Origin: an uncultured Succinatimonas sp. | GTDB taxonomy: Bacteria; Pseudomonadota; Gammaproteobacteria; Enterobacterales; Succinivibrionaceae | Length of the DNA stretch: 10,777 nucleotides | Assembly (NCBI GenBank): GCA_937880335.1 | Contig: CALFLJ010000046.1 | Span: forward strand, 1-10,777 | Direction: 5' to 3' | In this document: one piece after another, positions 1-6,437 of the stretch | How positions within the stretch are numbered: position 1 is the stretch's first letter | Layout: each line of letters opens with the position of its first letter | Notes under the pieces: generated by a model | What the model was told of the DNA's origin: nothing | The model's database searches: none | The model's input: the letters and a program-made list of their open reading frames with translations, nothing else | Made by a program: the position numbers and the translations under genes

Positions 1-74
1 TAATGTTAGGATGCTTAGCTCTCATTACCTTCATCCCTGAGATAGTAATGTTCTTGCCTAACTTAATGAAGTAA
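1..74 (+). CDS. TRAP transporter large permease (DctM), C-terminal end only
   Basis: This is the 3' end of a gene that begins outside the window. The frame starting at base 3 reads 23 residues ending ITFIPEIVMFLPNLMK, then TAA at 72-74. A hydrophobic helix with a T-(Y/F)-x-P kink and a terminal LPNL is how the DctM subunits of TRAP (tripartite ATP-independent periplasmic) transporters usually end. In that family DctM is the large inner-membrane channel subunit, and it works with DctQ and a periplasmic binding protein to import organic acids or sulfonates using the sodium gradient. The substrate cannot be told from this fragment. The hairpin terminator just downstream suggests this is the last gene of its operon. 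Another multi-spanning transporter with a similar tail remains possible. Confidence 0.65.
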   Translation, partial: MLGCLALITFIPEIVMFLPNLMK

Positions 75-93
75 TGAATTACTCATCTATATT

Positions 94-122
94 AAAACAG
101 CCGCAATGCGGCTGTTTTTTTT
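94..122 (+). terminator. Rho-independent terminator after the TRAP permease gene
   Basis: An 11-bp perfect stem (AAAACAGCCGC at 94-104 with GCGGCTGTTTT at 108-118) closes a 3-base AAT loop. Eight consecutive T residues lie at 115-122. It sits 20 bases after the upstream stop codon and separates that operon from the LysR gene. Confidence 0.93.
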
Positions 123-195
123 ATAACAAACAAAACTCCCAACTTTTATTTTCAAAAATTTCTTATACTTAATGAAAAAACAATGAGGAGCAATT

Positions 196-1083
196 GTGGA
201 AGATAAAAGACTTTTAATTTTTGTTAAAGCCTGTGAGCATTTAAGTTTTACTAAAGCCTCAGAGGATCTATGTCTAAGTCAGCCTGCAGTCACAAAGCAA
301 ATAGCAGCTCTTGAGGATCACTTTTCCTTAAAATTTTTTGAAAGGATTGGCAATAAATTAGTGCTCACCTCAGATGGCAAAGATCTTCTGCATCACGCCC
401 GCATAATACTTAACGAGTATCAAAAACTAAATCAAGAACTTAGCTTGAAAAAAGGAAAAATTAAAGGTGAGCTTAAAATCGGTTCAAGTACTACTATAGC
501 ACAGTATATTTTGCCTAAAATTCTGGCAGAATTCATGAACGACTATCCTCATATAAAGATCACATTACACACTGCAAACTCAGAGCTTATAGAAAAAGCG
601 TTAATAGATGGTGAAATCCACCTAGGTCTAGTTGAAAACAATAGTCATAAAAGCAATTTAGTTTATGAAAGTTTTGCAGATGACAGACTTATATTAGTAG
701 CAGGCACACAAGGCAAATTTAAAAATAATTTTTCTATTGAAGAATTTTTGAAGCTTCCTTTAATTTTACGTGAAAGGGGATCTGGAACGCTTGATGTAAT
801 AATCTCAACCTTAAAAAATTTTGAAATTACATTAGATATGCTCAATATAAAAATATTTATAGGAGCAACTGAGGGTATAAAACTTTTTTTACAAAACTCT
901 GACAGTGTTGGAATAGTTTCAATATATGCACTACAGAATGAATTAAAAAACGGAAGTTTAAAGGAACTTAAGATTGATAAACTTAATTTTACAAGAAAAT
1001 TAAATATAGTTCGTACACAAGGAGAACATCTTCCTACGGTGGAAATTTTTAAGTCTTATCTTTGTAATAACTTTAAGTTATAG
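196..1083 (+). CDS. LysR-family transcriptional regulator, YeiE/CysL-like
   Basis: This is a cytoplasmic DNA-binding regulator of 295 aa, the normal LysR length. The start is GTG at 196; a Shine-Dalgarno GAGGAG at 185-190 lies 5 bases ahead and fixes it. The winged helix-turn-helix is at about residues 3-62, with the recognition region SFTKASEDLCLSQPAVTKQI at 17-36. The effector-binding domain follows from about 91. Its GSSTTIAQYILP stretch (96-107) and RERGSGT (192-198) match what I know of YeiE of E. coli and CysL of Bacillus, which are linked to sulfite and sulfite reductase control. The next gene on the same strand is YeiH, the usual partner of YeiE, although in E. coli the two are divergent. 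A possible -10 box TATACT lies at 164-169 without a good -35. The ligand and targets are inferred from family only. Confidence 0.9.
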   Translation: MEDKRLLIFVKACEHLSFTKASEDLCLSQPAVTKQIAALEDHFSLKFFERIGNKLVLTSDGKDLLHHARIILNEYQKLNQELSLKKGKIKGELKIGSSTTIAQYILPKILAEFMNDYPHIKITLHTANSELIEKALIDGEIHLGLVENNSHKSNLVYESFADDRLILVAGTQGKFKNNFSIEEFLKLPLILRERGSGTLDVIISTLKNFEITLDMLNIKIFIGATEGIKLFLQNSDSVGIVSIYALQNELKNGSLKELKIDKLNFTRKLNIVRTQGEHLPTVEIFKSYLCNNFKL

Positions 1084-1100
1084 CTAATAACAATTTTGCA

Positions 1101-1134
1101 GTGGTAAAGTAATTAAGAGTGGGGTAAATTAACA
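1101..1134 (+). repeat. Imperfect tandem direct repeat between the LysR gene and yeiH
   Basis: Two adjacent related blocks fill half of the 73-base gap: GTGGTAAAGTAATTAAGA (1101-1118) and GTGGGGTAAATTAACA (1119-1134). Both have a G-rich start, then GGTAAA, then TTAA. The pair also gives an inverted TAATT (1110-1114) and AATTA (1127-1131). The position just before the yeiH Shine-Dalgarno fits a regulator site, possibly for the LysR protein, but no clear promoter accompanies it. Function is unproven. Confidence 0.35.
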
Positions 1135-1156
1135 GACACAATTTAGGAGATAAGCT

Positions 1157-2230
1157 ATGCCGCTGTTAAAAAACCCCAATACCCCTCTAAAAGGTCTTGC
1201 ATTAATTGCAATTTTATCTTTAGCTGCTATTTATATAAGTACTATACCCTTTGTAAAAGAGCTTTCTCTATCACCTCTTATTATAGGTATTATCGTAGGT
1301 ATGATAGTAGCCAATGTTTTTAGCCGCTATCTATCAAATTCCCTAATTCCAGGAATTAAACTTTGCACCAAACAAATCCTACGTTTAGGCATTGTTTTAT
1401 ATGGTTTCCGTTTGACTTTGCAGGATATTTATGATGTAGGAATGCCCGCCGTGGTTGTAGATACAATTATTGTTACCTGCACCCTATTCTTAGGTATTTT
1501 CATTGGAAAACTGTTAAAACTGGACAAAGAAACAGCATTGCTTACTGCAACAGGTTCCTCAATTTGTGGCGCAGCTGCAGTTTTAGGTGCTGAAGGTGTA
1601 GTTAAACCTCAGTCATATAAAACAGCTATTGCCGTATGTACTGTAGTTATATTCGGAACATTAGCCATGTTCCTCTACCCTCTTTTGTATCGTATGGGAA
1701 TTTTAAGCAACCTATCTGATACAGGTGTTGCAGTATATACAGGAGCTACTCTTCATGAGGTTGCACACGTTGCAGCTGCAGGTAATGCCATGGATCCATT
1801 AGGTAATCTGGGAATTGCAGCTCAGGCTACCATTACCAAAATGATAAGAGTTATGTTTTTAGCACCAGTTCTTATCATAATGGCAATACTCTTAAACCGC
1901 TCCCGTCAAAATGCTGATGGAACAACAGAAAAATCAAAAATAACCGTTCCATATTTTGCCTTCTTCTTCATGATTGTTATAGGTATAAATACTTTATTAT
2001 TAAGTCTTTTTGATGCAAATAGTGTAAGTGCATTACCTTTAAATCACGAAATCGAGTTTTTAGATACATTTCTACTGACTTTAGCTATGACAGCCTTAGG
2101 TGTTGATACAACTATCGATAAATTCAAAAAGGCTGGTGTTAAACCATTTATCTTAGCCACAATACTATTTGTATGGTTAATCTTTGGAGGCTATATCGTA
2201 ACATCAGTAGTATGTGATCTTTTAGCTTAA
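1157..2230 (+). CDS. yeiH: YeiH/UPF0324 family membrane protein (putative sulfate exporter family)
   Basis: This is an inner-membrane protein of 357 aa, near the 349 aa of E. coli YeiH. The ATG is preceded by AGGAG at 1145-1149, 7 bases ahead. It has about ten hydrophobic segments, among them residues 13-30, 40-54, 97-118, 155-176, 231-246, 266-286, 303-318 and 330-351. Family signatures are GSSICGAAAV (133-142), YTGATLHEVAHVAAAG (194-209), KMIRVMFLAPVLI (228-240) and AMTALGVDT (310-318). The family (PF03601) is annotated as putative sulfate exporters, but direct transport evidence is thin. The LysR gene ends 73 bases upstream on the same strand and may be co-transcribed. A strong terminator follows. 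Identity as a family member is very secure; the substrate (sulfate or sulfite) is inference from the family name and the YeiE-like neighbour. Confidence 0.93.
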   Translation: MPLLKNPNTPLKGLALIAILSLAAIYISTIPFVKELSLSPLIIGIIVGMIVANVFSRYLSNSLIPGIKLCTKQILRLGIVLYGFRLTLQDIYDVGMPAVVVDTIIVTCTLFLGIFIGKLLKLDKETALLTATGSSICGAAAVLGAEGVVKPQSYKTAIAVCTVVIFGTLAMFLYPLLYRMGILSNLSDTGVAVYTGATLHEVAHVAAAGNAMDPLGNLGIAAQATITKMIRVMFLAPVLIIMAILLNRSRQNADGTTEKSKITVPYFAFFFMIVIGINTLLLSLFDANSVSALPLNHEIEFLDTFLLTLAMTALGVDTTIDKFKKAGVKPFILATILFVWLIFGGYIVTSVVCDLLA

Positions 2231-2248
2231 ATTTCTAAAACTCCATTT

Positions 2249-2283
2249 ACACCGGGGGCAAACAAATCTCCGGTGTTTTTTTT
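2249..2283 (+). terminator. Rho-independent terminator after yeiH
   Basis: ACACCGG (2249-2255) pairs with CCGGTGT (2270-2276), with two further possible pairs inside (G-T, G-C), followed by eight T residues at 2276-2283. It lies 18 bases past the yeiH stop and closes the LysR-yeiH unit. Confidence 0.92.
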
Positions 2284-2302
2284 ATAAACACGATTGCAGC
2301 AA

Positions 2303-2324
2303 AATTGTGATCCTAATCGATTTA
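2303..2324 (+). promoter_or_regulatory. Possible CRP/FNR-family activator site upstream of ilvD
   Basis: The 22 bases contain a perfect left half TGTGATC (2306-2312) and a degenerate right half (TCGAT where TCACA is expected), about 14 of 22 matches to the E. coli CRP consensus by eye. The centre, near 2313.5, lies about 60 bases upstream of the start point implied by the TATAAT at 2362-2367. That is close to the -61.5 position of class I CRP-activated promoters. The weak right half keeps this a candidate only. Confidence 0.3.
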
Positions 2325-2361
2325 TTTTTTACCCCGACAAAACTATTATTATTTTTTGCTT

Positions 2362-2367
2362 TATAAT
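2362..2367 (+). promoter_or_regulatory. Probable -10 box of the ilvD promoter
   Basis: This is a perfect TATAAT 69 bases before the ilvD start. The bases at the expected -35 position (about 2339-2344, AAAACT) do not resemble TTGACA, and there is no extended -10 TG. A consensus -10 with no -35 is typical of activator-dependent promoters. A terminator immediately upstream (2249-2283) means ilvD needs its own promoter in this 150-base gap. Confidence 0.55.
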
Positions 2368-2435
2368 TTCCAGACAGCAAAAAACAAGCTGCATAACAAT
2401 ACTTATTACACAACCTCTTAAGTGGAAATTTACCT

Positions 2436-4121
2436 ATGGATTTTAAATTTCGCAGTCAGGACATTATGAACGGTCCTGAGTGGGCTAACGTCCGTGCTCT
2501 CTACAAAGCCTCTGGATTCACAGATTCTGAACTAAAAAAACCAATTATCGGTATTGTTAATACTTTCAATGAAATCTGCCCTGGACACAATGTTCTAAAA
2601 GATCTTTGCGAACGTGTAAAGGAAGGTGTATTTGCCAACGGCGGAACTCCTGTTGAATTCTGCTCTATTGGTGCCTGTGATGGTATTGCTATGGCACATG
2701 ACGGCATGAAGTACATTCTTCCAGGTCGTGAAACTATTGCCAATGATGTAGAGGTAATGGTTCAGGCACATCGTTTAGACGGCTTAGTCATTTTAGGCTC
2801 ATGCGACAAAATCGTACCTGGTCTTATCTTAGGTGCTTTAAGAGTTAACCTCCCAACCGTATTTTGTAACGGAGGCCCAGCTCTTCCAGGTCGTATGAAA
2901 GAAGGAAACCCTTACGGTGGTGAATATATTGATCACTCCATCATTCAGCAATCTGAGGGTGCATTAAAGTCAGGCAAAATTAGTCAAAAACAGTTTGACT
3001 GGCTCGAAAACAATGCAGTTCCTACCATAGGTTCATGCGCTATGTTAGGCACCGCAAACACTATGTGCTGTTTAGCTGAGGCTATGGGTCTGGCATTGCC
3101 AGGATGTGCAGCTATTCCTGCAGTATATTCTCAGAGAATGCGCTATGGTTTTGAATCAGGTCGTGCTGTTGTCGACCTTGTCAAAAAAGACATTAAGATT
3201 AGAGATATTGTAAACAAAGGCTCAATTGAGAACGCAGTAAGAGTAAATTCTGCAATCGGCGGTTCTACAAACGCTGTATTACATATGTTGGCAATAGCAT
3301 ATGAAGCTCAAATACCATTTACTTTAGAGGATTTTGGTAAAATTGCCCAGGAAGTACCTCACCTTGTAGCAATGATTCCTGCAGGTCAGTATGTATTACT
3401 TGATTTCTACGAGGCAGGTGGTGTTCCGGCCTTGATGAATGAGATTAAGTCAAAATTAGATCTCAATGGCATTACCTGCACAGGCGAGAGTCTTAAGGAT
3501 AATCTTGAAAAATATGCAGAGAACAGAAACCCAGACTGCATTAAAAACCTAAATGAACCTGTACACAATTGCAGTGGTATTGCTATTTTACACGGCAACT
3601 TAGCTCCTAAGGGTGCAGTTACAAAACCATCGGCTATACCTGAGGAAGCTCATGACTTTACCGGAAAGGCTGTAATCTTCGAAAATGAACAGGATGCATT
3701 AAATGGCATTCGCGCACTTAAAGTTCATGAAGGCGATGTAGTTGTAATCCGTAACGCAGGTCCTCGTGGAGGTCCGGGCATGCCTGAGCAGTATAAGGCA
3801 ATGAAGCTTTTAGTTGGTATGAAGTTAGGCGCTAAGGTCTGTGTAATTACAGATGGACGTTTCTCAGGTTCTAACAATGGTTGCTTCGTAGGACACATTT
3901 GCCCTGAGGCATATGATGATGGTCCTATTAAGTATTTACGTGACGGCGATATTATTCACGTCAATGTAGATACTGGTGTAATTGAGGCTGAGGTTGATTT
4001 TGAGGCTCGTCGTAAAGAAGGTGCACAAGATCATACTGCAAAAGCTCAAGGCTATCTCTATCACTACCGTCATTCCTGCGCTAGTGCCTCTGAGGGTGCG
4101 GTAATTAAAACCCGTGACTAG
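2436..4121 (+). CDS. ilvD: Dihydroxy-acid dehydratase (IlvD/Edd family)
   Basis: This cytoplasmic iron-sulfur enzyme probably dehydrates 2,3-dihydroxy-isovalerate and 2,3-dihydroxy-3-methylvalerate to the keto acids of valine/leucine and isoleucine. It has 561 aa, a normal length. Motifs are NTFNEICPGH (42-51), CDGIAMAHDGM (81-91), SCDKIVPG (122-129), GSCAMLGTANTM (199-210), AIGGSTNAVLHMLA (273-286) and GRFSGSNNG (474-482). Cys123 and Cys201 are the clear cluster cysteines; Cys48 and Cys81 are further candidates. Lys125 and Ser477 occupy the metal-site lysine and proposed base-serine positions. The ATG has only a weak Shine-Dalgarno (AGTGGA, 2421-2426). Some motifs differ from standard IlvD: GSNNGC where GGTSGL is common, and PTIGSC where PTCGSC or PGAGSC is common. 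A sugar-acid dehydratase of the same family is therefore possible. Acetolactate synthase genes nearby favour IlvD. Family is certain, substrate moderately so. Confidence 0.85.
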   Translation: MDFKFRSQDIMNGPEWANVRALYKASGFTDSELKKPIIGIVNTFNEICPGHNVLKDLCERVKEGVFANGGTPVEFCSIGACDGIAMAHDGMKYILPGRETIANDVEVMVQAHRLDGLVILGSCDKIVPGLILGALRVNLPTVFCNGGPALPGRMKEGNPYGGEYIDHSIIQQSEGALKSGKISQKQFDWLENNAVPTIGSCAMLGTANTMCCLAEAMGLALPGCAAIPAVYSQRMRYGFESGRAVVDLVKKDIKIRDIVNKGSIENAVRVNSAIGGSTNAVLHMLAIAYEAQIPFTLEDFGKIAQEVPHLVAMIPAGQYVLLDFYEAGGVPALMNEIKSKLDLNGITCTGESLKDNLEKYAENRNPDCIKNLNEPVHNCSGIAILHGNLAPKGAVTKPSAIPEEAHDFTGKAVIFENEQDALNGIRALKVHEGDVVVIRNAGPRGGPGMPEQYKAMKLLVGMKLGAKVCVITDGRFSGSNNGCFVGHICPEAYDDGPIKYLRDGDIIHVNVDTGVIEAEVDFEARRKEGAQDHTAKAQGYLYHYRHSCASASEGAVIKTRD

Positions 4122-4454
4122 TCTTTAATATTGCCCTTTTTAATCAAACCCCAGTAAGTTTAAATACTTGTTGGGGTTTATTGTATGAGAAAACCCCATT
4201 ACGCAAAAATACTAAGCTCTTTTTATAAAATTTTTGCTTACAAAATCGAAAGAACTTAGCATTATTTTAGTTATTAGGTAAATATGTAAAACTTGAGTTC
4301 TTTAAAACCTTATCACTTTAACCTAAAAAAATAATCTAAAATTTTTAAATGCTTTTTTTGTAAATAAAACTTAATTCAGCCTTATTGCTAGTTTTTATGT
4401 GGAAAATTTAGGTAAAATTTCCTAAAGCTTAGTAATAATTGTGTGGGTTTAAAA
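4122..4454. other. AT-rich gap between ilvD and rmuC with several inverted repeats
   Basis: I see no gene in this 333-base stretch. It holds the ilvD terminator hairpin; a second copy of AAACCCCA (4191-4198) that can compete for the same TGGGGTTT arm; GCAAAAAT (4203-4210) facing ATTTTTGC (4230-4237); CTAAGCTCTTT (4212-4222) facing AAAGAACTTAG (4249-4259) with one mismatch; and TTTAGG (4407-4412) facing CCTAAA (4421-4426) about 30 bases before rmuC. The last lies where an rmuC promoter or operator should be; TAAAAT at 4413-4418 is a possible -10. A small RNA cannot be excluded but nothing proves one. Confidence 0.5.
4146..4182 (+). terminator. Probable terminator after ilvD
   Basis: AAACCCCA (4146-4153) pairs with TGGGGTTT (4172-4179), and the stem continues inward through GTAAGT/ACTTGT with two G-T pairs, about 14 bp in total. 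The tail TTTATTG is a short, interrupted T run, so termination may be incomplete. It begins 24 bases after the ilvD stop. Confidence 0.65.
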
Positions 4455-5930
4455 ATGCTAATTCAAAGTCCTTTAACTTTAAGTCTCACCCTTATCTCCT
4501 TAATATTTTTAGGCCTTACCATATATTTATTTTTCAATAAAACAAATTTAATACACAAATTACAGCTTACAGAACTTGAATTAAAAAAGATTCAGGAGAT
4601 TTTATCTGAAAATAAGTCTTATCTTTATAAAAAAGAACAGGATCTTAATATCTTAAATAACGAACATAGTCTTCTTAGAGAAAACTTTGCTAAAGAAAGT
4701 TCAGAACGCAACAGGCTCAGTATTGAAAATAGCGAACTTAAGAAGAAGATTGGAGAGTTACTTGAGGAAGCATCTGATCTAAAAGAGGCAATGAGTGCAG
4801 CTCATGCAGCATTAGATGGAGAGAGACAACGTCGCGAGGATGATGCAAGGCACCATGAAAGAAGCTTTATCGAATTACAAAACCGCTTAAAACTTATAGG
4901 GCAGGACATGGTCAGCACAACTGCACAAAATCTTTCACATGTTGAGAGAGAGCAATTTAATCTTGCTGTAAAACCATTAAAAGATGAACTTGAGATTTTC
5001 AGGAGTTTTTTATCTCAAAGCCAGTCTGAGGGCTCAAAACAGGCAGGCATGCTACAAAATGAACTTTTAAAACTTCGCGAAACCCAAAATATTCTCTCAA
5101 AACAGGCCTGTGATTTAAGCTTAGCTCTAACACAGGGAGGAAAATCTCAGGGTATGTGGGGAGAATTACAGCTTGAAAGAGTTTTAGAATCATCAGGCCT
5201 TACAAAGGGAATTGAATATGAACGTGAGGTTGCAGGAGCAAGATCTCTTGGCGAGGAGGGACGTCCTGACGCTGTTGTAAGACTTCCTGAGAATCATTGC
5301 CTAATCATAGATGCCAAGTGCTCTCTCACCGCCTATACACAATATATGAACGCAAAAGATGAAGCTGAAAGGGAAAGCGCTAAAAAGGCCCATATAACTT
5401 CTGTTAAGAACCATATTCAAGCACTTTCTCGCAAAAACTATGCAAACTATAAATCACTAAACTCTCCATCCTTTGTCTTTATGTTCATTCCTATCGATGG
5501 AGCTTTAAGTCTTGCACTAAACAGTAATGAAGAAATCTACGATAATGCTGCCTCAAATAATATTTATTTAGTATCACCGTCAAGTCTTATACCTGCATTA
5601 AGGGTAACATCAAATCTTTGGGTATTATCTAAACAAAATGAGAGGGTTAGGATTTTATCTACTGAAGCTCAGCAAATTTACAATAAATTTAACTACGTTC
5701 TTGAGGCCTTAGACGATGTCTTGCGTAAGAACCAAAGCTTGAAATTATCTTTAGATACACTTAACAATCGCATTCGTTTAGGTAAGGGAAATCTTGAAGG
5801 ACAACTTAAGAGTTTTTCAACTCGCGCACCTGTTTTAATTGAACAGGAAGAAAAAGAGGCTTTAGAAAAGCCCCTTAATTTTGTAGAAGAAAGAAATACT
5901 GATAATTTTCAGGATTTTAGACTTATATAA
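4455..5930 (+). CDS. rmuC: DNA recombination protein RmuC
   Basis: RmuC is a membrane-anchored, coiled-coil protein with a predicted restriction-nuclease-like fold. In E. coli it limits inversions at short inverted repeats. I start at ATG 4455 (491 aa; E. coli RmuC has 475). The GTG 12 bases upstream has no ribosome site, whereas GTGGG at 4443-4447 sits 7 bases before the ATG. In this numbering residues 5-27 form a single N-terminal membrane helix, about 30-150 are charged heptad-rich coiled coil, and the RmuC domain (PF02646) runs from about 170 to 440. Signatures are QGMWGEL (232-238), RPDAVV (270-275), IIDAKCSL (284-291) and MFIPID (343-348). Asp271 and Asp286-x-Lys288 fit a PD-(D/E)xK-type active site. 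The last residues are a variable acidic tail. It ends 1 base from the end of the convergent ilvH gene. Confidence 0.95.
   Translation: MLIQSPLTLSLTLISLIFLGLTIYLFFNKTNLIHKLQLTELELKKIQEILSENKSYLYKKEQDLNILNNEHSLLRENFAKESSERNRLSIENSELKKKIGELLEEASDLKEAMSAAHAALDGERQRREDDARHHERSFIELQNRLKLIGQDMVSTTAQNLSHVEREQFNLAVKPLKDELEIFRSFLSQSQSEGSKQAGMLQNELLKLRETQNILSKQACDLSLALTQGGKSQGMWGELQLERVLESSGLTKGIEYEREVAGARSLGEEGRPDAVVRLPENHCLIIDAKCSLTAYTQYMNAKDEAERESAKKAHITSVKNHIQALSRKNYANYKSLNSPSFVFMFIPIDGALSLALNSNEEIYDNAASNNIYLVSPSSLIPALRVTSNLWVLSKQNERVRILSTEAQQIYNKFNYVLEALDDVLRKNQSLKLSLDTLNNRIRLGKGNLEGQLKSFSTRAPVLIEQEEKEALEKPLNFVEERNTDNFQDFRLI
5848..5876 (-). terminator. Rho-independent terminator of ilvI-ilvH, inside the rmuC coding region
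   Basis: Read on the minus strand, AAGGGGCTTT pairs with AAAGCCTCTT around a 3-base TCT loop, giving a 10-bp stem with one G-U pair, followed by TTTTTCTT. The distance is about 56 bases after the ilvH stop. On the plus strand the same bases give an A-C mismatch, and no T run follows the stem, so the structure is oriented for the ilv transcript. It overlaps rmuC codons close to its C terminus. Confidence 0.8.
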
Positions 5931-5931
5931 C

Positions 5932-6435
5932 CTAGCCCCTCATACAGTGGGAGCCTTTGGAAATACCTAATACACCTGAACGAACCACTTCTAAAATTTC
6001 GGTCAGTTTCTTCATGGTGTTTAACATATTATCAATATCAGAAGGTGATCCTACGTATTCTAAGGTAAAGATCTCGGCATTAACGTCTATAATTTTAGCA
6101 CCGAATATTTCTGTTAAAGTCTTGACCTCATCACGAACACTGCGATTAGGAGTTGCAATCTTAAGTAAAAGCATTTCTCGCTCTAATCCGCCTTCTGCCT
6201 CTTCGTTAACTGCGCATACACGATAAACACAAACTAATTTGTGCAATTGCTTGGTGATCTGCTCAGCCTCCTCTTTGGAACCTTCAGTTAAAATAGTACA
6301 ACGGGATAGAGTTGAATCATCAGTCGTAGCGACCGTTAAAGACTCAATATTATAGCCTCGCTGAGAGAAAAGGCCTACGACACGAGAGAGCGCACCTGCC
6401 TCATTCTCAATTAAAATTGATACTACATGGCGCAT
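5932..6435 (-). CDS. ilvH: Acetolactate synthase small (regulatory) subunit
   Basis: This is the regulatory subunit of acetohydroxyacid synthase III. It binds the catalytic IlvI, stimulates it and confers feedback inhibition by valine. It has 167 aa against 163 in E. coli IlvH and aligns with it almost without gaps. The N-terminal ACT domain covers about residues 1-78, with NEAGALSRV at 11-19 and QRGYNIESLTVA at 25-36. The C-terminal domain follows, with LEREMLLLKI (83-92) and VVRSGVLGIS near the end. Asn11, Gly14 and Asn29, known from E. coli IlvH as valine-site residues, are all present, so valine inhibition is probably intact. The start ATG lies 2 bases after the ilvI stop and its Shine-Dalgarno AAGGAGG overlaps the last ilvI codons, so the two are translationally linked. 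The 3' end converges on rmuC. Confidence 0.97.
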   Translation of the reverse strand: MRHVVSILIENEAGALSRVVGLFSQRGYNIESLTVATTDDSTLSRCTILTEGSKEEAEQITKQLHKLVCVYRVCAVNEEAEGGLEREMLLLKIATPNRSVRDEVKTLTEIFGAKIIDVNAEIFTLEYVGSPSDIDNMLNTMKKLTEILEVVRSGVLGISKGSHCMRG

Positions 6436-6437
6436 TT

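Noticed and set aside
2284..2435. Possible ilv-type attenuator with leader peptide before ilvD
   Set aside because: No short frame rich in Ile, Val or Leu codons and no terminator/antiterminator hairpin pair is present.
4443..4454. GTG start adding four residues to RmuC
   Set aside because: No Shine-Dalgarno precedes it; the ATG at 4455 is better placed and begins the membrane anchor directly.
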